Shown here piece by piece: positions 8,424-17,036 of a stretch of DNA of 64,000 bases (position 1 is its first letter; each line of letters starts with the position of its first letter). A program made the translations under genes and the position numbers. The stretch is taken from positions 47,132 through 111,131 of the forward strand of contig DAOQAK010000005.1 of NCBI GenBank assembly GCA_035353855.1. Reading direction: 5' to 3'. Source of the DNA: Bacteroidales bacterium (GTDB lineage Bacteria > Bacteroidota > Bacteroidia > Bacteroidales > CG2-30-32-10). The notes beneath the pieces were generated by a model. That model did not search any database, had not been told where the DNA came from, and saw nothing but the letters and a program-made list of their open reading frames with translations.

Positions 8424-9326
8424 AATTCCATTTTTTTCGAAAAGTTCAATAATATTTTGAATGCTATCTGTTGATGGTGGATTTAATTTGTGGAGTTTAT
8501 AGCACAAGCCGATTTGTTCATATTTATCTTTACCAAGGTTCATGTACGGCAAAAGGTTTAAATATTTTAATCCATTTTCTTTTAAGAATGCTGAAATATT
8601 TAAAATATTTTTTTCATCATCGGTATAGCCTGGAATTAGCGGAAGCCTTGTTAATAAAGGGATAGTAAAGGATTTAGTTATTGTTTTAATATTTTTTAAA
8701 ATTTGTTTGTTGTTTGCATTACAGTATTCCAGGTGTTTTTTTTCGGAAATTATTTTTATATCAAAAATAAAAAAATCAATGTAAGGTAAACATCTATTAA
8801 TATTTTCAAATGGAACATTTAAACAGGATTCAACAACTGTCGAGATGCCTTTTTCTTTACATTTTTTTAATACAGAAAACGCAAAACCGGGTTGAAAAAA
8901 CGGCTCACCTCCCGATAATGTAATGCCCCCGTCTTCTCCGAAAAAAGGAATATCTTTTTCAATTTTTTTAATTAAATCATCGGGGGTAATTTTATAACCA
9001 CAAATTTGTAATGCTTTATTTTTACATGCCTTAATACATTTGTTATCATTGCAAGTACGGCATTTTATAAAATCAATTTTTATTTTCTCCTGAAATTTTT
9101 TTATTGCATTATTTGAACATGCTTCAATACATAATGAACAATCCTGTTTACATATTTCTGAAAAATACCGGAGCTGTGGATAAGGATAGATGCTTTCCGG
9201 GTTTGAGCACCACAAGCAGTTAAGCGGACATCCTTTAAAAAAAACCAGTGTGCGTATTCCTGGTCCGTCATGAACGGAATACGGTTGAATATCGTAAATA
9301 TAGCCGGATTCAGAAGGAGTACTCAT
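8412..9326 (-). CDS. Glycyl radical enzyme activase (radical SAM), copy 1
   Basis: A 304-aa activating enzyme that uses a [4Fe-4S] cluster and S-adenosylmethionine to put the glycyl radical on its partner. The family signature HDGPGIRT precedes the radical SAM motif CPLNCLWC (C-x3-C-x2-C). An inserted ferredoxin-like domain carries two more cysteine quartets (CKQDCSLCIEAC and CRTCNDNKCIKAC), typical of activases for glycyl radical enzymes other than pyruvate formate-lyase. GGITLSGGEPFFQP is the SAM-binding GGE motif. The ATG overlaps the stop of the upstream glycyl radical enzyme by one base, so it is the likely partner of that enzyme. It is the last gene of the run. Confidence 0.95.
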   Translation of the reverse strand: MSTPSESGYIYDIQPYSVHDGPGIRTLVFFKGCPLNCLWCSNPESIYPYPQLRYFSEICKQDCSLCIEACSNNAIKKFQEKIKIDFIKCRTCNDNKCIKACKNKALQICGYKITPDDLIKKIEKDIPFFGEDGGITLSGGEPFFQPGFAFSVLKKCKEKGISTVVESCLNVPFENINRCLPYIDFFIFDIKIISEKKHLEYCNANNKQILKNIKTITKSFTIPLLTRLPLIPGYTDDEKNILNISAFLKENGLKYLNLLPYMNLGKDKYEQIGLCYKLHKLNPPSTDSIQNIIELFEKNGIFCI

Positions 9327-11947
9327 TATATTTTTGTTTCTTCGTATTCAGTTCTTACAATAAGCTCATCCTGTATTGCCTTTGATAGTTCAACCCAGTA
9401 TGCGCTGAATCCGGCAACACGAACAATTAAATCTCTGTATTTTTCAGGATACTTCTGGGCATCTCTAAGCATTTTTGAATCGACAATATTAAACTGTATA
9501 TGATATCCACCGAGTTCAAAATATTTTTTTATTAATGAAATTAATTTTTTCGAACCATCAATTCCTTTTACAGCAGAAGGATGAATTTTCATATTCAACT
9601 GTACCGAGCGCATTTCAACAGAATCAAGCTTTGCCGCACTTCTCAGCATGGCAAGCGGACCATTAATATCTGTCCCCGGAAATGGCGATTGTATGGCATC
9701 TGCAAGTGTTACTCCCGCAAGCCTTCCATCGGGTGTTGCACCGGTAACCCTTCCGAATGGACCATGAGAGCTTATTGATAATGCTGCAGAAACCCAATTC
9801 AAGCCAAGATAACTTTTCTGGGAAGTAACGGCTTTGTTATATGAATTCCATATTTTAATAAAAATATCATCTACATAATCATCATCGTTTCCATACTTTG
9901 GAGCATCAAGGAATTTATTATACATATCATCCCACTTGCTGCTTTCTTTTTCCTGTTGTAAGAATGAATATTTTCCTTCATCATCAACCCGTTTATATCC
10001 AAAATTATTATCAAGAGCAGATCTTACTTCATCTAATGAATAAATTTTTTCCTCGTAAATATATTTTTTTAATGCGGCTAAAGAGTTTGCCACATTTACA
10101 TTTCCCGAACATAGAATGGTAACAGTTTTGTTATAACGTGCTCCGTTATGATCAAGGTCTTTTCCTTTTTTTATGCAATCGTTTAAAAATGCTGAACCAA
10201 ATACTAGTGTTTGTCCATGCCTGTGGCAAGCCATAACGTAGGTCCAGTAATCTTCATAGCATTGCACAACTTTTAACTGTGCTTTTTCCCAGGCAGTCCA
10301 TAAGTTCTCATATGTTCCAATATCACCGGGGTCTTCAAAGATTTGAATTTTAGTTCTTGGGTCAATACCTTTATTTAATAAGCATTCTAAAATTTTTAAC
10401 TGGTTGATAAAAGCAGGATGGCAGATTCCGTGGCAATTTCCCTGCATCTGAAGTTCAACACAACCACCAAGTCCGCACATTCGTGCATCTTCAAGTGTAA
10501 TGCCTTCTTCCTTATGGGTAAGTAATAAATGTTGAATTGCTATTTGGTTATTAAACCATGCAGGATAACCGGTTCCGGTTTTAGTACATTCCGCAGCTTT
10601 TAGCAAAATATCTTCGGGAGTTTTAGGATCAAGCATTATTCCCATCGTAGGTTGACAAGTAGTAAATGTAATGCCGGCATCAAGAAATAGCATTTCTAAT
10701 TCATTTGTTGCGGATTTACCATCAGGAGTTAATCCACCAACTACAAGATGTTGGAATAAATTCATTGATGCAAGAGCCGCCCAACTTCGTGGAGAAACAA
10801 ATTCAATGCATTCAAATTTGAATCGCATTATTTCCAAGAGTTCATGAACTTGTGATTTATTAAGTGCGCCGGATTCCATATCTTTTAAATAATACGGATA
10901 TAGTATTTGTCCCCATCTGCCCGGCGAAAGCCCAACTACGGGGCATTCCATTTGTATAAGCAAATGCGTTATCCATGCAGCTTGCAATGCCTCTTTAAAA
11001 TTACGTGCAGGTTTCGCAGGAACATTTTCTAGTATGTCTGCAATTTCTTTTAATTCTTTTCGCCTGTTTTTATCAGGATGTGTTAATGAAAGTTCGAGTG
11101 CAAGTTTTTTATAATTATTTACCCACGCGAGTGCACCTTCGCACGCGATGATTACTGAACGCCAGAAGATAACTTTTTCTGAAGGTTCCCATCCTTGTAA
11201 TTTTGTATTTGCAATATTTTCCTTGCATTCTCTTATTATATCATCAAGCCCTCTTTCAATAACCATATCATAAGAAGGAATCCACCGGCCTTCCATGATT
11301 GACACTACAGACGGAGGAAAAATAAATGATTGAAAACAATTCTGCAAAAAATCATAATCGGGATAATTATCTTTCATGAAAGAATCGGAAACATCTTCAA
11401 TACACTTATTATCCCAGTATTCACAATCGTTTAAAAGCTTTTTTATGTCATCATCATAAATCCCGAAGATGCCAAATTGTTTTATATTTTTAACGCCTTT
11501 CGAAGCAAAACCGCCGCCCTGAGCTATAGTTGAGCCATCGCCTTTTTCAACATCAGAACCTTCAAATAAATGTTTAAAAAATTTCTGACTGTAATTTGTA
11601 TATGGAATTGCACCTCTCAGGTATTTCGTTTTTTGCATCACCAGCAGCTCATGGTTGTTGATGACAGGTGTTATATTTTCGAGCAAATGTTTTAAAGCCA
11701 ATGCACGACGAATGAGAAACGGTTGCCCATCGGCATTCTTCCATCCTTCGGTATATAACAATGTTGATTCCGGATCGATAAGTACCTGTGCATTCAGGAA
11801 CATTTTTTTTAATGCTTTTGTTCTTGAAGTCGTTGGCTCTTTTTTAATTTCAATATTTTCAAATTCTGTATTATTTTTTTGAATAGGAGGCCACGTGGGT
11901 GTTTGCTGCTCCCGTATCATCTGGTTTACATTATTGCTAATTTTCAT
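9326..11947 (-). CDS. Glycyl radical enzyme A, possible arylacetate decarboxylase
   Basis: An 873-aa glycyl radical enzyme. The catalytic thiyl site is GGCVELQMQG (Cys496, general acid/base Glu498), and the radical site near the C-terminus is RVAGFSAYWVEL (Gly846). The Cys-x-Glu pattern separates it from pyruvate formate-lyase (two adjacent Cys) and fits eliminating or decarboxylating members. It is clearly paralogous to the enzyme at 13035-15524 (shared RGAIPY-NY, YWxYVM, HRH/HRN and YRDL segments), but the two are well diverged. The ATG at 11947 is preferred; a longer frame would need a TTG overlapping the activase stop. The context of aminotransferase, indolepyruvate oxidoreductase and acyl-CoA synthetase suggests an arylacetate substrate. 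No HpdC-like or Bss-type small subunit gene is present. Family call is firm; substrate is inference. Confidence 0.9.
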   Translation of the reverse strand: MKISNNVNQMIREQQTPTWPPIQKNNTEFENIEIKKEPTTSRTKALKKMFLNAQVLIDPESTLLYTEGWKNADGQPFLIRRALALKHLLENITPVINNHELLVMQKTKYLRGAIPYTNYSQKFFKHLFEGSDVEKGDGSTIAQGGGFASKGVKNIKQFGIFGIYDDDIKKLLNDCEYWDNKCIEDVSDSFMKDNYPDYDFLQNCFQSFIFPPSVVSIMEGRWIPSYDMVIERGLDDIIRECKENIANTKLQGWEPSEKVIFWRSVIIACEGALAWVNNYKKLALELSLTHPDKNRRKELKEIADILENVPAKPARNFKEALQAAWITHLLIQMECPVVGLSPGRWGQILYPYYLKDMESGALNKSQVHELLEIMRFKFECIEFVSPRSWAALASMNLFQHLVVGGLTPDGKSATNELEMLFLDAGITFTTCQPTMGIMLDPKTPEDILLKAAECTKTGTGYPAWFNNQIAIQHLLLTHKEEGITLEDARMCGLGGCVELQMQGNCHGICHPAFINQLKILECLLNKGIDPRTKIQIFEDPGDIGTYENLWTAWEKAQLKVVQCYEDYWTYVMACHRHGQTLVFGSAFLNDCIKKGKDLDHNGARYNKTVTILCSGNVNVANSLAALKKYIYEEKIYSLDEVRSALDNNFGYKRVDDEGKYSFLQQEKESSKWDDMYNKFLDAPKYGNDDDYVDDIFIKIWNSYNKAVTSQKSYLGLNWVSAALSISSHGPFGRVTGATPDGRLAGVTLADAIQSPFPGTDINGPLAMLRSAAKLDSVEMRSVQLNMKIHPSAVKGIDGSKKLISLIKKYFELGGYHIQFNIVDSKMLRDAQKYPEKYRDLIVRVAGFSAYWVELSKAIQDELIVRTEYEETKI

Positions 11948-11969
11948 GTGTGATTGTTTTAATAAATAA

Positions 11970-12875
11970 TCAGGCAATTTGACAATTCAAATTATTTTCT
12001 AAAAATATTTTTCTTACCGATTCAATTTCTTCAACTCTGTAATTTTCTAATTCCGGCAAAGTGTACGTTATTCCGTGTTCTTTATATTTTTCAATTCCTA
12101 AAGTGTGGTAAGGCTCAAGACAAATTTCTTTGAGATTATAATTCTTCATCAAATTTATTATATCATAAATATTTTGTGAAGTGTCTGTAATACTTGGTAT
12201 TAAAGGAAAGCGAATGATTATTTGTTTTTCCGAAGCAGAAATATATTTTAAGTTTTCTAAAATTATTTTATTCGATTTTCCGGTAAACTTAATATGTTGC
12301 TCGTCGTTTATCAGTTTCAGGTCGAACAGAAAGAGGTCGATATAGCTTATACTTTTCTTAATATCTTCTGTATTGCACCAGCCGCAGGTTTCAACCGCAG
12401 TGTGAATATTTTTTGTTTTACATTCTTTCAGCAATTGAAAAAGAAATTCAGGTTGACTGAAAGGTTCGCCACCTGAAAACGTAACACCACCGCCGGAATT
12501 ATTGTAAAAAGGAATATCTTTCGAAACAATATCAATAACCTTTTCTACTGAGTATTTTGTTCCTGATATTTTCAGTGCTTCGTAATTACAGTTCTCAAAA
12601 CATTGTTTGTCCCTGCATTCTTCACAAAAATCAAAATTTCGTTTTAAAGTATTTTCGTGAAAAGAAACTGCGTTTAGCTTGCAGCTTTCAAGACAAGTAA
12701 GACAACTTTTGCATTTAAAATCGATATGACGAAGTTGAGGGAAAAAACTTTGTGATTCAGGATTGCAGCACCAATCGCATTTAAGCGGGCATCCTTTGAA
12801 AAACACGATAGTTCTAATTCCCGGGCCATCGTGAACCGCATAATGTTGTATGTCGAAAATTATTCCTTCTTTCAT
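11970..12875 (-). CDS. Glycyl radical enzyme activase (radical SAM), copy 2
   Basis: About 301 aa. Same architecture as the copy at 8412: HDGPGIRT, radical SAM motif CPLKCDWC, two ferredoxin-like cysteine quartets (CKSCLTCLESC and CEECRDKQCFENC), then GGGVTFSGGEPFSQP. The start is placed at the ATG at 12875 (MKEGIIFD). An in-frame ATG at 12941 would add 22 residues translated from an inverted-repeat element, which is spurious. It lies between the two glycyl radical enzyme genes, 22 bases before the next start. It probably activates the enzyme at 13035-15524, assuming each enzyme gene is followed by its own activase, but cross-activation cannot be excluded. Confidence 0.93.
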   Translation of the reverse strand: MKEGIIFDIQHYAVHDGPGIRTIVFFKGCPLKCDWCCNPESQSFFPQLRHIDFKCKSCLTCLESCKLNAVSFHENTLKRNFDFCEECRDKQCFENCNYEALKISGTKYSVEKVIDIVSKDIPFYNNSGGGVTFSGGEPFSQPEFLFQLLKECKTKNIHTAVETCGWCNTEDIKKSISYIDLFLFDLKLINDEQHIKFTGKSNKIILENLKYISASEKQIIIRFPLIPSITDTSQNIYDIINLMKNYNLKEICLEPYHTLGIEKYKEHGITYTLPELENYRVEEIESVRKIFLENNLNCQIA

Positions 12876-12880
12876 TATAA

Positions 12881-12977
12881 AATATTTCTCTGTGTAACTC
12901 TGTGGAATTTCTTTGTGTTCTCTGTGGTAAAATAAACTCACATGTGATTAACCACAAAGAGCACAAAGATTTTACAC
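12881..12977. repeat. CACAGAG-type palindromic repeat inside the operon
   Basis: CTTTGTGTTCTCTGTGGT (12911-12928) and ACCACAAAGAGCACAAAG (12951-12968) form an 18-bp inverted repeat with two mismatches and a 22-base loop, and related TCTGTG/CACAAAG words extend both sides. The same kind of element is dispersed in many Bacteroidota genomes, as far as I know. It fills most of the 159-base gap between a glycyl radical enzyme and its activase, where a hairpin could modulate downstream expression. Confidence 0.7.
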
Positions 12978-13034
12978 AAAGAAAACAAAAGGTTACTTCA
13001 TACTAGTAATCTCTTGACAAAAAAATAAAATGCA

Positions 13035-15524
13035 TTATAAATTATGTTCCGTTCTCCAAATCACCTGGTCCTGTAATGCTTTGCTCATTTCAACCCAATA
13101 AGCTGAGAAACCGGCAACGCGAACAACCAGGTCCCTGTAATTTTCAGGATGGAGTTGTGCATCTTTCAGCATCTTGGAATCAACAACATTGAACTGCACA
13201 TGGAAACCGGGTTTCTGGAAATATGTTTTAATCAATGCCAGTAAATTTTTTGAGCCACTTTCGCCTTTTAATGCAGAAGGATGAAATTTGAGATTTAATA
13301 AACCACCTCGAATTTCAGTATGGTCAACTTTTGATGAAGAACGGATAACAGCTGTTGGCCCGCAAGTATCGGTTCCCGGAAACGGTGAAGTAACGCCATC
13401 AGCCAATGGTTCACCTTTGAATCGGCCATCGGGAAATGCTTCGCAAACTTTTCCAAAAGGAACAGGTGTTGATATTGCAAGCATGGACGGGTCGTAAGGT
13501 TCACCTAGATAATTTTTTTGTGCTCTTACCCATTCACAATATTCTTCAAATAATTCAAGGAAGATATTGTCAACATATTCTTCATCATTTCCCCAATGCG
13601 GAACAGCCAAAACTTTTTTCCGTAAAGCTTCATAACCCTGCCAGTTATTTTTTACAGCATTCACCATATCTTCAAACGAACATACTTTTTCTTCGAAGCA
13701 TAGTTTTTTAATTGCTGCAAATGAATTGGCAACATTTACAAGCCCTGAAGACAGCGTAGTTATTGAGTGATTCAATATAGCGCCGCCATCGTCCATGCAT
13801 TTTCCTCTCTCAATACAATCGTTTACAAACACCGAACAGAAAATTAACGGAACCGTATTACGGTGTGCGAGCATCACGTAATTCCAGTATTGCTGCCAGT
13901 TTCGGATAGCAACATGCATGATGTCGATATAATATTTTCTTATTTCTTCGAAAGAATTCAATTCTCTTTCTTCAAACATTCTAATTCCTGTAACCGGGTC
14001 AACACCTTTATTCATCATGATGTCGATGATTTTCCCATGATTTACAAAACCTGCCTGTACAATTCCGTAAGCCATTCCCTGTAATGTAGGTTCGGTGCAA
14101 CCGCCAATAGCGCTTTTCTTCCGGATTATTTCCAAAGGCAATTTGCTGGTTTTCCATTCATGCTGAATATACGTTTTCTGATTAAAGAATGCCGGATAGC
14201 CAACACCCGTCTTAACACATTCAGCAGCTTTCAATAAGAATTCATCATCCAGTTTATCGTCCCACCAAACAGATAGCGTGGGTTGGGTCATTTGCATATT
14301 GATTTGCGCTTGTAAAATTGCAAGTGAAATTTCATTGTTCGATTTTTCATTGCGTTCATCAACCCCACCAAGAATTAAATTCTGATAAAGGTTACCATGA
14401 CCAAGTCCTTGCCAGCTAAGGCTTGCAATATATTCGATTTGGGTCATTTTAACAAACATCTCTTCAAAAAGAGAAACGGCATTTTCAAAAGTACAATCCG
14501 GATCATTTTTATAATAAGGGATTAAAACAGCATCCAATCTTCCGGGAGAATATCCAAGATGCGAACCTTCTATATGTCCGAGCAGATAAGTAAACCAGAA
14601 AGCCTGAACTGCTTCACGGAAATTTCTGGGCGTTTCCATCGGAACTCGTCTACAAACTTCAGCGATTTCTTTCAATTCATTTTTTCGTTGTGCATCGGTT
14701 TCATGCGACATTTGTTTTTCGGCTTCAGCAGCATAATTTAATGCAAACTGGATTGCTCCTTTGAGTGCGGAGATAGCAGCTCTCCAGAAATTCAGTTTTG
14801 TGGAATCTTTAATATTTTCAGCCTGGAAAGATTTTATTTTTTCTTCAATCTCGCGAATGATAGCGTTATAGCCTTTTCCCAAAGCCATTTCATAATCAAG
14901 GATTAATCTTCCTTCTGGGCATGGTTCATGTGGAGCCGTGTATAATCCGATTTTCCAGCCGTTTTCTATAAACTCAGCTTGATCGAAATGTGATTTCCAA
15001 ATACGATCGCCTTGCTCCATGAAACATTTGTTTTCCCAGTATTCACAAATGTTTTTGAATTCCTCATATTCATTTGTGGAAATTAAAAATTTTCCGGAAA
15101 TCAATCGAAGTCCTTTTTCTTCCGCTTCTTTCATGGCATTTGCAATGCCGCCGCCATGGCCTTGTTCCGCATGTTTCGATTGTGCATCCTGTTCTTCTTT
15201 ACGCATTTCTTTAAGGAAAGGACCTGCTGCATAATTTGCATAAGGTATTGCTCCGCGAATGAAACGGGTTTTATTTCCAACAATCAAATCGTTTTTATGA
15301 ATAACCGGGGTCATATGTGAAAGTGCGTAAGCATGGTCAGTAGCGCGTCTTTCCAGAATTTCCATTCCATCGGTTTTTTTATTTGAATCGGTCAGGTATT
15401 TGATGTATTCAATATCAACCATGAGCGGAGAATCAAGATAACGTTGTTTGAAATATGATGACCTTTCGCCGGATGCAGCGCTTTTTATCTCTCTTGGAAC
15501 AATTTCCATGATTGTGTTTTCCAT
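13035..15524 (-). CDS. Glycyl radical enzyme B, possible arylacetate decarboxylase
   Basis: An 829-aa glycyl radical enzyme. The thiyl site is GGCTEPTLQG (Cys476, Glu478), with Thr where most family members have Val, and the radical loop is RVAGFSAYWVEM (Gly805). N-terminal RGAIPYANYAAG and central HLGYSPGRLD are shared with its paralogue A. The length and Cys-x-Glu motif place it with the decarboxylase/eliminase branch rather than pyruvate formate-lyase. It follows the aminotransferase by 46 bases and precedes an activase. Candidate reactions from context are decarboxylation of hydroxyphenylacetate, phenylacetate or indoleacetate. A fumarate-adding role is less likely because no small subunits accompany it. 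The substrate cannot be fixed from sequence alone. Confidence 0.9.
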   Translation of the reverse strand: MENTIMEIVPREIKSAASGERSSYFKQRYLDSPLMVDIEYIKYLTDSNKKTDGMEILERRATDHAYALSHMTPVIHKNDLIVGNKTRFIRGAIPYANYAAGPFLKEMRKEEQDAQSKHAEQGHGGGIANAMKEAEEKGLRLISGKFLISTNEYEEFKNICEYWENKCFMEQGDRIWKSHFDQAEFIENGWKIGLYTAPHEPCPEGRLILDYEMALGKGYNAIIREIEEKIKSFQAENIKDSTKLNFWRAAISALKGAIQFALNYAAEAEKQMSHETDAQRKNELKEIAEVCRRVPMETPRNFREAVQAFWFTYLLGHIEGSHLGYSPGRLDAVLIPYYKNDPDCTFENAVSLFEEMFVKMTQIEYIASLSWQGLGHGNLYQNLILGGVDERNEKSNNEISLAILQAQINMQMTQPTLSVWWDDKLDDEFLLKAAECVKTGVGYPAFFNQKTYIQHEWKTSKLPLEIIRKKSAIGGCTEPTLQGMAYGIVQAGFVNHGKIIDIMMNKGVDPVTGIRMFEERELNSFEEIRKYYIDIMHVAIRNWQQYWNYVMLAHRNTVPLIFCSVFVNDCIERGKCMDDGGAILNHSITTLSSGLVNVANSFAAIKKLCFEEKVCSFEDMVNAVKNNWQGYEALRKKVLAVPHWGNDEEYVDNIFLELFEEYCEWVRAQKNYLGEPYDPSMLAISTPVPFGKVCEAFPDGRFKGEPLADGVTSPFPGTDTCGPTAVIRSSSKVDHTEIRGGLLNLKFHPSALKGESGSKNLLALIKTYFQKPGFHVQFNVVDSKMLKDAQLHPENYRDLVVRVAGFSAYWVEMSKALQDQVIWRTEHNL

Positions 15525-15570
15525 TATTATTTTCTTTAAAAATGTTTTGAAAAAAATTAGATAATTATTT

Positions 15571-16893
15571 TTATGAATGATTTTCTTTAAAAGTTTTTAA
15601 TCGGTTTTCTAATGTTTCAAACTGTGAACGTTGAATTAGTGATACGCATGCGCGCAAACCTTCTATTTTTTCACTGCCCGTGATTACAAGTGAAATAGCG
15701 CTTATACCATAATACAATAATTCTTTTAATAAGTCTTCTCCTGCCAAACCCGGGTAAGAAATTGTAAAATAAAATCCGTCGGCTATAGGTTTATCAATAT
15801 CCATATCGTATACAATTTTAAACCCATTGTCAGTGAACATCTTTTTTAAAATCCTTGCTCTTTCGCCATATTCACGAATTTCTTTTACAAAATCAAAAGT
15901 ACCATTATTGACTGCTTTTAAAAGAGCCAGTACAGCGTACTGCGCAGAATGAGATGTTCCGGCAGTTGTTGCATATACTGTTCCATGTACCAGTGCATGA
16001 CCAAAGTTTGGAGAAGAATAATATTTTAATAGATCGTTATGGTTTGAATTGAAAAGTTTATCGGAAATAGCGCACATTGCTACACGTTGTCCTGCATAGC
16101 TGAATGATTTTGATGTTGACATCAGCAATACATAATTATCCGTATATTTTGCAACAGTAAGCTGAAACGGAGGAATACCGGGCTTTGAAATATCTTTACG
16201 AAAATCCATTGCAAAGTATGCCAGGTCTTCAGCAACAACAACATCATATTTTGTAGCAAGTTCTCCGATAATTTTAAGTTCTTCTTCGTTAAAGCAGATC
16301 CATGAAGGATTGTTAGGATTAGAATAAAGAATAGTTGAAATATTTCCTTTAGCGAGTATTGATTCGAGTTTAGCTTTTAGCTTATCGCCTCTGAAATCGT
16401 ACACATCAAAATGTTCCTGCTTTAATCCAATCATTTTTACCAATTGTTTATGAACCGGAAACCCCGGGTCAATAAAAAGAATAGTATCTCTTTGTGCATT
16501 CATTCTTCCTGCAACCATGAATGTTGCAAAAGCACCATTAATAGAACCAACGGTTGGAATACAGGCAACAGGATTTACATTAACATCAAGAAAGTTCTTT
16601 ATAAATTTAGATATTTCAATTTTTAGTTCGGGTATTCCGTCAAGGTCGGGATATAAAGATGCAATACCTGCATCTAGTGCTGCTTTTTCGGCTTCTATTG
16701 CAATTTTAGGTGCAGGCAATCCGGGAATTCCCATTTCCATGCGAATAAATTTTTGACCGCTTTTTTCTTCAACCTGGTTTATTAATTTTTTTATTTCCCT
16801 TATGGATGCAGTACCTATATTTTCAACTCGGTTTTCTTTTAAGATATTATCTACAATTTCTTTTGGTATAGGGGTATTTTTCATTTTAATCAT
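15571..16893 (-). CDS. PLP-dependent class I/II aminotransferase
   Basis: A 440-aa fold-type I aminotransferase. Visible features are the SNPNNPS motif (residues 191-197), the Asp that pairs with the pyridine nitrogen in AEDLAYF (about 223), and the PLP Schiff-base lysine in STSKSFSYAGQR (Lys262). It would convert an amino acid to its 2-oxo acid. Its position directly before the glycyl radical enzymes and after the indolepyruvate oxidoreductase suggests an aromatic amino acid transaminase that feeds arylpyruvates to that enzyme. Two starts are possible (16893 and 16884), differing by three residues. Substrate specificity is inferred from neighbours only. Confidence 0.9.
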   Translation of the reverse strand: MIKMKNTPIPKEIVDNILKENRVENIGTASIREIKKLINQVEEKSGQKFIRMEMGIPGLPAPKIAIEAEKAALDAGIASLYPDLDGIPELKIEISKFIKNFLDVNVNPVACIPTVGSINGAFATFMVAGRMNAQRDTILFIDPGFPVHKQLVKMIGLKQEHFDVYDFRGDKLKAKLESILAKGNISTILYSNPNNPSWICFNEEELKIIGELATKYDVVVAEDLAYFAMDFRKDISKPGIPPFQLTVAKYTDNYVLLMSTSKSFSYAGQRVAMCAISDKLFNSNHNDLLKYYSSPNFGHALVHGTVYATTAGTSHSAQYAVLALLKAVNNGTFDFVKEIREYGERARILKKMFTDNGFKIVYDMDIDKPIADGFYFTISYPGLAGEDLLKELLYYGISAISLVITGSEKIEGLRACVSLIQRSQFETLENRLKTFKENHS

Positions 16894-16941
16894 TTTTAAT
16901 CATTCTCTGTAAATAGCTTCGCGTTATTAATAGTTATTTTT

Positions 16942-16975
16942 CCGCTGCGCGGACGTTATTGTCCGCCTGCAGCGG
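16942..16975. repeat. GC-rich hairpin between oxidoreductase and aminotransferase
   Basis: CCGCTGCGCGGAC (16942-16954) and GTCCGCCTGCAGCGG (16961-16975) pair with a 2-base bulge around a 6-base loop. It is much more GC-rich than its surroundings and sits in the 143-base gap of an otherwise tight run. It could act as an mRNA processing or partial termination site, or be a small dispersed repeat. Confidence 0.6.
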
Positions 16976-17036
16976 AGTCATTTATTATTACTTGCTTCTT
17001 TGTTACGTTATAGATTCTTATTCGTAAATAAAAAGT

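Noticed and set aside
12876..12941. N-terminal extension of activase copy 2 to an ATG at 12941
   Set aside because: The added residues are translated from the inverted-repeat element and do not resemble the family; the conserved sequence begins at MKEGIIFD (12875).
13035..15524. Benzylsuccinate synthase or HPA decarboxylase as a firm call
   Set aside because: No BssB/BssC- or HpdC-like small subunit is encoded in the run, and the subfamily cannot be fixed by eye.
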